From Flavobacteriales bacterium UBA3376 (GTDB lineage: Bacteria; Bacteroidota; Bacteroidia; Flavobacteriales; Weeksellaceae): a stretch of 16,262 nucleotides of DNA. The stretch is from contig DEQC01000023.1 in NCBI GenBank assembly GCA_002359055.1, forward strand, positions 50,808 to 67,069, read 5' to 3'. Positions within the stretch are counted from its first letter, which is position 1; the number at the start of each line of letters is the position of its first letter. Below the pieces are notes generated by a model that was not told where the DNA came from, did no database searches, and saw only the letters and a list, made by a program, of their open reading frames with translations. Of this stretch, positions 1 to 5,411 are shown piece after piece. Made by a program: the position numbers and the translations under genes.

Positions 1-73
1 GCGGGAATAGCTCAATTGGTAGAGCGTCAGCCTTCCAAGCTGAATGTTGCGGGTTCGAGTCCCGTTTCCCGCT
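1..73 (+). tRNA. tRNA-Gly (anticodon TCC)
   Basis: A full cloverleaf can be folded. The acceptor arm GCGGGAA pairs with TTCCCGC. The D-stem is GCTC/GAGC and the anticodon stem is TCAGC/GCTGA around the loop CTTCCAA, which places TCC at the anticodon. The T-arm is GCGGG-TTCGAGT-CCCGT. The discriminator base is T73 and CCA is not encoded. It starts at the first base of the window and sits 11 nt before a tRNA-Thr gene, so both probably belong to a tRNA cluster feeding into tuf, as is common in Bacteroidota. Confidence 0.97.
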
Positions 74-84
74 CAACTTTTTTA

Positions 85-156
85 GCCGATGTAGCTCAGG
101 GGTAGAGCGCTTCCTTGGTAAGGACGAGGTCACGGGTTCAAATCCCGTCATTGGCT
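85..156 (+). tRNA. tRNA-Thr (anticodon GGT)
   Basis: The acceptor arm GCCGATG pairs with CATTGGC (one G-T pair), the D-stem is GCTC/GAGC, and the T-arm is ACGGG-TTCAAAT-CCCGT. The anticodon loop TTGGTAA gives GGT, which reads ACC and ACT threonine codons. The anticodon stem CTTCC/GGACG has a T-C mismatch at the second pair (positions 28 and 42 in tRNA numbering). No CCA is encoded. A tRNA-Thr immediately upstream of tuf is a usual arrangement in this phylum. Confidence 0.96.
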
Positions 157-208
157 CTAAGGGAGAGCGGTTTGCTCTGAAGATGTAGGGAGGTGATGAA
201 GAGGGTTG

Positions 209-241
209 TTTGTGTTGAGCTATTTAGTTCAATACTATTTG
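209..241 (+). promoter_or_regulatory. Candidate tuf promoter (Bacteroidota -33/-7 type)
   Basis: TTTG at 209-212 is followed after 20 nt by TACTATTTG at 233-241. This resembles the Bacteroidota primary-sigma pattern TTTG-N(19-21)-TAnnTTTG, with one extra base inside the -7 element. The predicted transcription start near 248 leaves a leader of about 40 nt before tuf. The spacer is itself an imperfect palindrome (215-232), and TTTGTGTTGA occurs at 209-218 and again at 238-247. The match is by eye only; tuf may also be read through from the tRNA genes upstream. Confidence 0.4.
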
Positions 242-287
242 TGTTGAAATTACATTATAATTAAGTATAACATAGAAATTATTTAAA

Positions 288-1475
288 ATGGCAAAGGAAA
301 CTTTTAATCGTAGTAAGCCGCACTTGAATATTGGAACTATTGGTCATGTTGACCATGGTAAAACTACTTTGACTGCAGCTATTACAAAAGTATTAGCTGA
401 TGCTGGGTTTTCAGAAGCAAAGGCTTACGATCAAATCGATAACGCTCCAGAAGAAAGAGAAAGAGGTATTACAATTAATACTTCACACGTGGAGTATGAA
501 ACTGCAAATCGTCACTATGCACACGTTGACTGTCCTGGTCACGCGGATTACGTTAAAAACATGGTAACTGGTGCAGCTCAAATGGATGGTGCTATCTTAG
601 TTGTTGCGGCAACTGATGGTCCTATGCCTCAAACTCGTGAACATATCTTATTGTGTCGTCAGGTAAACGTACCTCGTATCGTTGTTTTCATGAACAAAGT
701 TGATATGGTTGATGACGCTGAGTTATTAGAATTAGTTGAGATGGAAGTAAGAGATTTACTTTCTTCATACGAATATGATGGAGACAACACTCCAGTTCTT
801 CAAGGATCAGCTTTAGGAGCGATCAACGGAGAGCAAAAATGGGTTGATTCAGTATTGAAATTAATGGAGTCTGTTGACGAGTGGATTGAACTTCCAGTTC
901 GTGACCAAGACAAACCATTCTTGATGCCTATCGAAGACGTATTCTCAATTACTGGTCGTGGTACTGTTGCTACTGGACGTGTAGAGTCTGGAGTTATCAA
1001 TACGGGTGATCCTGTAGATATCGTTGGTATGGGTGACGAGAAATTGACTTCTACTATTACTGGAGTTGAAATGTTCCGTAAAATCTTAGATAGAGGTGAA
1101 GCTGGAGATAACGTAGGTTTGTTATTGAGAGGTATCGAAAAAGAAGATATACGTCGTGGTATGGTTGTAGCAGCTCAAGGAACTGTTACTCCTCACAAAA
1201 AATTCAAAGCTGAAGTTTATATCTTGACTAAAGAGGAAGGTGGACGTCACACTCCATTCCATAACCGTTACCGCCCTCAGTTCTACGTTCGTACTACTGA
1301 CGTAACTGGTGAGATTAACTTGCCAGAAGGCGTTGAAATGGTACTACCAGGTGATAACTTGACAATTACTGTTGAGTTGATCCAACCAATCGCATTGAAC
1401 GTAGGTTTACGTTTTGCAATCCGTGAAGGTGGTAGAACAGTAGGTGCTGGACAAGTAACTGAAATCCTTGAATAA
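288..1475 (+). CDS. tuf: Elongation factor Tu
   Basis: EF-Tu is the GTPase that delivers aminoacyl-tRNA to the ribosomal A site in the cytoplasm. The 395-residue product has the normal family length. The G-domain motifs are in order: GHVDHGKT (residues 19-26, P-loop), RGITIN (59-64, switch I), DCPGH (81-85, switch II with catalytic His85) and NKVD (136-139, guanine specificity). The two beta-barrel domains follow, with the conserved stretch around KKFKAEVY and GGRHTPF in the last third. The ATG at 288 gives the standard MAKETF start. It lies between tRNA-Thr and tRNA-Trp, the usual tRNA-flanked tuf context of Bacteroidota. A promoter-like sequence precedes it and a long hairpin follows it. 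Confidence 0.99.
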   Translation: MAKETFNRSKPHLNIGTIGHVDHGKTTLTAAITKVLADAGFSEAKAYDQIDNAPEERERGITINTSHVEYETANRHYAHVDCPGHADYVKNMVTGAAQMDGAILVVAATDGPMPQTREHILLCRQVNVPRIVVFMNKVDMVDDAELLELVEMEVRDLLSSYEYDGDNTPVLQGSALGAINGEQKWVDSVLKLMESVDEWIELPVRDQDKPFLMPIEDVFSITGRGTVATGRVESGVINTGDPVDIVGMGDEKLTSTITGVEMFRKILDRGEAGDNVGLLLRGIEKEDIRRGMVVAAQGTVTPHKKFKAEVYILTKEEGGRHTPFHNRYRPQFYVRTTDVTGEINLPEGVEMVLPGDNLTITVELIQPIALNVGLRFAIREGGRTVGAGQVTEILE

Positions 1476-1498
1476 ATCAAGAATTTAAAATATAAAGA

Positions 1499-1538
1499 AA
1501 GGTGTTTTCGGTTTTCGCAATTCGAAGACACCTTCTTT
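1499..1538 (+). terminator. Hairpin between tuf and tRNA-Trp (terminator, attenuator or processing site)
   Basis: AAGGTGTTTTCG (1499-1510) pairs with CGAAGACACCTT (1523-1534) as a 12-bp stem with a single G-U pair and a 12-nt loop. The tail CTTT then AAATTA is short and broken, so intrinsic termination would be weak. Only 9 nt separate the tail from the 5' end of tRNA-Trp. It could therefore be a partial terminator that adjusts the ratio of tuf to downstream transcripts, or an RNA processing signal for release of the tRNA. Confidence 0.5.
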
Positions 1539-1547
1539 AAATTAAAT

Positions 1548-1618
1548 ACGGGCATAGTTTAATGGTAGAATCACGGTCTCCAAAACCGTTGGTCAGGGTT
1601 CGAATCCTTGTGCCCGTG
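1548..1618 (+). tRNA. tRNA-Trp (anticodon CCA)
   Basis: The acceptor ACGGGCA pairs with TGCCCGT, with discriminator G1618. The anticodon stem ACGGT/ACCGT closes the loop CTCCAAA, giving anticodon CCA for tryptophan. The T-arm is CAGGG-TTCGAAT-CCTTG with one wobble pair, and the D-stem GTTT/GAAT contains two G-T pairs. No full CCA tail is encoded. The gene sits between tuf and secE, the conserved position for this tRNA in Bacteroidota, and is probably cut from the tuf-secE-nusG transcript. Confidence 0.97.
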
Positions 1619-1634
1619 CAATTACAAGATAATT

Positions 1635-1829
1635 ATGAAATTAAAAGAATATATTAGAGGTTCGTATTACGAATTTAAAGATCATGTAACTTGGCCTACC
1701 TGGGCTGATTTGCAGCAAGATACAATTGTAGTAGCAATATCAACAGTTATTTTAGCACTCTTTCTGTTCGGTATAGATTCATTATTCGGTAATTTTATAA
1801 TTAAAAATATTTTCGAATTACTGAGATAA
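1635..1829 (+). CDS. secE: Preprotein translocase subunit SecE
   Basis: This encodes a 64-residue single-span SecE, the small subunit that clamps SecY in the SecYEG protein-export channel of the inner membrane. The short amphipathic N-terminus (KEYIRGSYYEFKDHV) is followed by the family motif VTWPTWADLQ (residues 17-26) and one transmembrane segment at about 29-50. This is the compact one-helix form found in most bacteria, unlike the three-helix E. coli protein. I chose ATG 1635: a longer reading frame from TTG 1608 would start inside the 3' end of tRNA-Trp. nusG follows after 26 nt, the widely conserved secE-nusG pair. Confidence 0.96.
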   Translation: MKLKEYIRGSYYEFKDHVTWPTWADLQQDTIVVAISTVILALFLFGIDSLFGNFIIKNIFELLR

Positions 1830-1855
1830 TTGTAATTTGAAGAGTAAAAAATATT

Positions 1856-2401
1856 ATGAAAGATAAAAAATGGTACGTCCTGAAAACGATTAGTGGTCGG
1901 GAATTGAAGATTAAAAAATATATTGAAAACGAGGTTGAGTACCATAAGCTACAAGACTTCGTAGGACAAGTTGTTGTTCCTATGGAGAAAGTTATTCAAA
2001 TCCGAAATGGTAAAAAAGTTCAGAAAGAAAAAGTTCATTATCCAGGTTATGTCATGATTGAAGCTTCACTCGAAGGTGAAGTGGTGCATATCATAAAAAG
2101 TATCCCAGGTGTAATTAGCTTTTTAAGCGAAACCAAAGGTGGCGACCCAGTTCCAATGAGAGCTTCGGAAGTCAATAAAATGCTTGGTAGAGTAGATGAA
2201 CTTGCTGTGGCTGACGAAAACTTGATAAACATTCCTTATATGGTGGGTGAAACTGTTAAAGTTATCGATGGTCCATTCAACGGTTTCAATGGAACTGTTG
2301 AGAAAATCAACGAAGATAAACGTAAACTTGAAGTTATGGTTCTTATCTTCGGTCGTAAGACACCTCTTGAACTTTCTTTTATGCAAGTAGAGAAAATCTA
2401 A
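1856..2401 (+). CDS. nusG: Transcription termination/antitermination factor NusG
   Basis: NusG binds RNA polymerase through its N-terminal domain and contacts Rho or ribosomal protein S10 through its C-terminal domain. The 181-residue product matches the usual bacterial length. The NGN domain spans about residues 5-110, with the start KWYVLKTISGRE and the conserved HYPGYVMIEA (61-70). The KOW domain covers about 129-181, with GETVKVIDGPFNGFNGTVEKI and the end LELSFMQVEKI. It is preceded closely by secE. A strong terminator begins 24 nt after its stop, so it is the last gene of its operon here. Its partner rho lies 3 kb downstream in the same window. Confidence 0.98.
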   Translation: MKDKKWYVLKTISGRELKIKKYIENEVEYHKLQDFVGQVVVPMEKVIQIRNGKKVQKEKVHYPGYVMIEASLEGEVVHIIKSIPGVISFLSETKGGDPVPMRASEVNKMLGRVDELAVADENLINIPYMVGETVKVIDGPFNGFNGTVEKINEDKRKLEVMVLIFGRKTPLELSFMQVEKI

Positions 2402-2424
2402 ATTCAATCAGATTTAAAATATTT

Positions 2425-2459
2425 AAACCGTTCAATCTTTCGATCGAACGGTTTTTTTT
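2425..2459 (+). terminator. Intrinsic terminator after nusG
   Basis: AAACCGTTC (2425-2433) pairs with GAACGGTTT (2446-2454) around a 12-nt loop and runs into eight consecutive T residues (2452-2459). This is a textbook Rho-independent terminator for the tuf-secE-nusG transcript. On the minus strand the same stem is followed by an AT-rich tract, so it may also help terminate the convergent glnN. The T-run overlaps the glnN stop codon (2458-2460). Confidence 0.92.
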
Positions 2460-4644
2460 ACTTGGTAAATAATAACTCTCTGTACTTCGTCAACGGCCAA
2501 AGTTCATCATCTACCATCATCTCTAAATCATCGACCAAATCTCTTATGATATCGAAATATGGTTTTACATTTGACGCGTAAGATTCGGCTTTTTCTTGTG
2601 GATTTTCTATTGCTTTGGATTTGTCCATTTGACTCAACAATAAATCAACATTAACTTTTATACCACTAATTCTGTCCGATATTCTTTTGATCAAATCCAT
2701 CTGCTCTTTAGCCAATTCCTCAAATTCATTAGTTTGAAAAATATTTTTTAAACCTTGAACGTTTTTGATCAATTCATTTTGATAAATGATAGCCGTTGGA
2801 GTAATGTGATTTCTGGCCAAATCCGATAAAACCTGAGCTTCTATGTCTATCAAAGCTGAATATTTAGTCAACTTTAAAGCATTTCTCGCCTCAATTTCTA
2901 CTCGATTGAATATTGAATTTCTAATAAATAAATCAACATATTTTGACTCCCGCTCAACTTTTAATGCTTCGGGTGTAGTATTTAATTTTCTTAAACCTCT
3001 TTTTTTAGCTTCGTTCACCCATTCTTGACTGTATCCATCTCCTTCATATAAAATTGATTGTGATGAATTGATATATTGTCTGAGTACATCGAAAATTGCA
3101 TCTTCTTTATTGGAACCTTCTTGAATCAAACGATCCACTTCAACTTTAAACTTTTTTAATTGATCAGCAACCATCGTATTGATGGCCATAATTGGTTCAG
3201 CGCAATTGGCAGATGAGCCGACAGCTCTAAACTCGAATTTGTTTCCAGTAAATGCAAAAGGCGAAGTTCTATTTCTATCGGTATTGTCCAATAATATCTC
3301 TGGAATTTTACCTACGATATTCAATTTAACATTGGTCTTTTCATCAGCAGTTAATTTTCCATTTTTTAACTTGCTTAAATCTTCCAATACTTTTGTCAAT
3401 TGACTCCCAATAAATACGGAAATGATTGCAGGTGGTGCTTCATGAGCTCCTAAACGATGATCGTTGCCAGCAGAAGCTATAGAACTTCTAAGTATGTCTC
3501 CATATTCGCTTACTGCTTTGATTGTATTGATGAAAAAAGTTAAGAATTGTAAATTTTTCTCAGGATTTTTTCCTGGACTTAATAAATTTTCACCACTGTC
3601 TGTACTCAACGACCAATTATTGTGTTTTCCCGATCCATTGACCCCGATGAATGGTTTTTCGTGTAATAATACTTTAAAATTATGTTTTTTTGCAATTCCA
3701 TTCATCAAATCCATTAACATAGAATTGTTGTCAACCGCTTGATTGGCTTCTCTAAAAATTGGTGCACATTCAAACTGATTTGGAGCAGCTTCATTGTGTC
3801 TGGTTTTTACTGGAATTCCCAATTTCAAAGATTCAACTTCCAATTCTTGCATAAAACGCAAAACTCTGATAGAAATTGAACCAAAATAATGATCGCTTAA
3901 CTGTTGCTCTTTGGCAGCAGAATGTCCCAAAAGAGTTCTTCCTGTCAATTGTAAATCTGGACGTGAATTGTATAGTGCAATATCGACCAGAAAATATTCT
4001 TGTTCCCATCCTAAAGTCGCATAAACCTTATTGATATCCTTGTTGAAATATTTAGCAACTTCAGTCGCAGCTTCATCTATTGCTTGAATCGAACGGAGCA
4101 ATGGCGTTTTATAATCTAAAGTTTCTCCGGTATATGAAATAAATACCGAAGGAATACAAAGAGTTTTTCCGATGATAAATGCATTTGAAGTGGGATCCCA
4201 AGCCGTGTATCCTCTTGCTTCGAAAGTATTTCTAATTCCTCCGTTAGGAAAACTCGACGCATCTGGTTCTTGTTGTACCAACATAGAACCATTGAATTGT
4301 TCAATAGCACCTCCATTTTTATCAAGTTCGAAAAAAGAATCATGCTTTTCTGCTGTCGAACCAGTCAATGGTTGAAACCAATGTGTGTAATGAGTAGCGC
4401 CTTTTGATAAAGCCCATTCCTTCATAGCAGATGACACTTGATCAGCGATTTCTCTTGAGATTTTTTTTCCTTTTTCTTTGGCTTGAAGAATGTGTTCATA
4501 CGAATCTTTGCTCAAAAACTTTTGCATCATTTCGTCAGTGAACACATTTTGATTGTAAAGTTTTGAGAGTTTATCAGGGATTTCAACTTTGATAGGTTTT
4601 CTTTTGACAGCTTGCTTTAAAGCATAAAATCTTAATTGAGACAT
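2458..4644 (-). CDS. glnN: Glutamine synthetase type III
   Basis: This cytoplasmic enzyme makes glutamine from glutamate and ammonia with ATP, the main entry of ammonium nitrogen. The 728-residue length and the N-terminus MSQLRFYAL are typical of GSIII, the large form common in Bacteroidota and quite unlike the roughly 470-residue GSI. Visible active-site regions are GWEQEYF (212-218, the ExE metal site), the stretch HEKPFIGVNGSGKHNNWS (328-345), HRLGAHEAPPAI (396-407), and DRNRTSPFAFTG followed by KFEFRAVGS (456-477, the ATP/glutamate region). The C-terminal helical extension typical of GSIII follows. It is transcribed alone, facing nusG. An inverted repeat overlaps its candidate promoter, which would fit nitrogen control, but the regulator is unknown. 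Confidence 0.98.
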   Translation of the reverse strand: MSQLRFYALKQAVKRKPIKVEIPDKLSKLYNQNVFTDEMMQKFLSKDSYEHILQAKEKGKKISREIADQVSSAMKEWALSKGATHYTHWFQPLTGSTAEKHDSFFELDKNGGAIEQFNGSMLVQQEPDASSFPNGGIRNTFEARGYTAWDPTSNAFIIGKTLCIPSVFISYTGETLDYKTPLLRSIQAIDEAATEVAKYFNKDINKVYATLGWEQEYFLVDIALYNSRPDLQLTGRTLLGHSAAKEQQLSDHYFGSISIRVLRFMQELEVESLKLGIPVKTRHNEAAPNQFECAPIFREANQAVDNNSMLMDLMNGIAKKHNFKVLLHEKPFIGVNGSGKHNNWSLSTDSGENLLSPGKNPEKNLQFLTFFINTIKAVSEYGDILRSSIASAGNDHRLGAHEAPPAIISVFIGSQLTKVLEDLSKLKNGKLTADEKTNVKLNIVGKIPEILLDNTDRNRTSPFAFTGNKFEFRAVGSSANCAEPIMAINTMVADQLKKFKVEVDRLIQEGSNKEDAIFDVLRQYINSSQSILYEGDGYSQEWVNEAKKRGLRKLNTTPEALKVERESKYVDLFIRNSIFNRVEIEARNALKLTKYSALIDIEAQVLSDLARNHITPTAIIYQNELIKNVQGLKNIFQTNEFEELAKEQMDLIKRISDRISGIKVNVDLLLSQMDKSKAIENPQEKAESYASNVKPYFDIIRDLVDDLEMMVDDELWPLTKYRELLFTK

Positions 4645-4660
4645 AGAAAGGAGTTTTATG

Positions 4661-4684
4661 TAGTAAAAATCATGCTTTTTACTA
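4661..4684. repeat. Inverted repeat in the glnN upstream region
   Basis: TAGTAAAAA (4661-4669) and TTTTTACTA (4676-4684) are perfect 9-bp inverted arms around a 6-nt centre. The centre lies about 28 bp upstream of the glnN start codon and overlaps the proposed -7 element. This placement suits an operator for a dimeric regulator. It could also form a weak AT-rich hairpin. Confidence 0.6.
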
Positions 4685-4695
4685 AATAAATCAAA
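4665..4695 (-). promoter_or_regulatory. Candidate glnN promoter
   Basis: Read on the minus strand, TTTG (4692-4695) is followed after 19 nt by TGATTTTT (4665-4672), six of eight matches to no stricter pattern than TAnnTTTG counting its two free positions. The predicted start lies roughly 15 nt upstream of the glnN ATG. The -7 part falls inside a perfect inverted repeat (4661-4684). The match is visual and moderate. Confidence 0.3.
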
Positions 4696-4716
4696 GAACC
4701 CTTTAATTTTTTTAGT

Positions 4717-4728
4717 GTTAAATTTAAC
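4717..4728. repeat. 12-bp perfect palindrome upstream of glnN
   Basis: GTTAAATTTAAC is a perfect palindrome about 22 bp upstream of the proposed glnN -33 element and between that gene and the DUF4293 terminator. It could be an activator site. In such AT-rich DNA a chance origin is quite possible. Confidence 0.35.
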
Positions 4729-4749
4729 TCAATTAAAATTAATAGAAAT

Positions 4750-4774
4750 AAAAAAAAGCAGCCCTAAGGCTGCT
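4750..4774 (-). terminator. Intrinsic terminator of the DUF4293-like gene
   Basis: On the minus strand AGCAGCC pairs with GGCTGCT (7 bp, GC-rich) around a TTAG tetraloop, followed by at least seven T residues. It lies 27 nt after the stop of the 4801-5208 gene. This separates that transcript from glnN, which has its own promoter region further on. Confidence 0.88.
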
Positions 4775-4800
4775 CGCGCTCATATTAAAAGTTGTCATGC

Positions 4801-5208
4801 TTATCTGAACCTGTCTACCGATTTTACAAGCTCTTCATCTTTCTTTATATATCGATTTGCTATAAACAGCAACACAATCGATACGAATGGAATGAATAGC
4901 CCAATACCTTTCTCCGAATCCGAAAATCCTCCAGGTAATGTAGATAGACTGTAAGCCAGATATCCAATTAACAAAATATTCAATAAAATGTTTAATCTCC
5001 CTATTCTCATTTGCAAAATTCTATTCCTAAATAGGAAGATAGTAGCCAAAGATAATAAAGAAGAAATGATAAACAATAATAAAACTACCAAATCATCTTG
5101 TGCCTGTACCCATTCTGTTGCGGACTTCCATAAATTAGTTACCCAAACAGATATACCAGACACTATAGCAGCCAAAAATAAGTAGATACTTTGCTTTCTT
5201 TGAATCAT
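4801..5208 (-). CDS. DUF4293-like four-helix membrane protein
   Basis: The 135-residue product begins MIQRKQSIYLFLAAI and ends LVKSVDRFR, the two ends I associate with the DUF4293 family of Bacteroidota. Four hydrophobic segments are visible at about residues 7-25, 40-60, 70-88 and 101-119, so it should be an integral inner-membrane protein. A short loop containing GGFSDSEKG lies between helices 3 and 4, and the C-terminal tail is charged. Its biochemical function is not known. It is divergent from rho across a 203-bp region; I recall this pairing as common in Flavobacteriia. It has its own -7 motif and terminator, so it is monocistronic. Family assignment is by recalled sequence features, not by a search. 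Confidence 0.85.
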   Translation of the reverse strand: MIQRKQSIYLFLAAIVSGISVWVTNLWKSATEWVQAQDDLVVLLLFIISSLLSLATIFLFRNRILQMRIGRLNILLNILLIGYLAYSLSTLPGGFSDSEKGIGLFIPFVSIVLLFIANRYIKKDEELVKSVDRFR

Positions 5209-5227
5209 ATTTGCTTAAATTCGTATG

Positions 5228-5235
5228 CAAAAATA
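5228..5235 (-). promoter_or_regulatory. Candidate -7 element of the DUF4293-like gene
   Basis: The minus strand reads TATTTTTG, an exact match to the Bacteroidota -7 consensus TAnnTTTG, 19 nt upstream of the ATG. No clear TTTG is present at the -33 position; that area is T-rich. The same octamer occurs upstream of the hydrolase gene at 8958-8965. Confidence 0.45.
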
Positions 5236-5411
5236 AGATATTTTTCTTTCTATTAAAAAATTAATTCGTATTATTGCAGTGTTGTTCCTAATGACAGTTA
5301 CTCCACAAAATATTTATTGATTGTCACATTATCTACCTGTTAGGTCCCCTTTTTTTACACAAAAAAATTGAAATATTCAAAAAAAAATAAAACTATACAT
5401 ACTTAAAATTT

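Noticed and set aside
161..176. Small hairpin AGAGC/GCTCT after tRNA-Thr as a terminator
   Set aside because: The stem is 5 bp and no T-run follows, so termination is not supported.
1283..1555. 90-codon minus-strand open frame over the end of tuf
   Set aside because: It is antisense to conserved EF-Tu codons and covers the tuf-trnW hairpin; no recognisable protein features.
1608..1634. Upstream TTG start for secE
   Set aside because: It falls inside tRNA-Trp and adds residues MCPCNYKII that SecE lacks; ATG 1635 fits the family.
3464..3742. 92-codon plus-strand open frame inside glnN
   Set aside because: It is antisense to conserved GSIII active-site motifs and shows no protein signature.
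5335..5357. Possible attenuator before rho: ACCT-GTT-AGGT stem followed by CCCC and seven T residues
   Set aside because: The stem is only 4 bp with a 3-nt loop, too weak to call a terminator.
5368..5380. Short inverted repeat TTGAA-ATA-TTCAA upstream of rho
   Set aside because: Five-bp arms in A-tract DNA are expected by chance.
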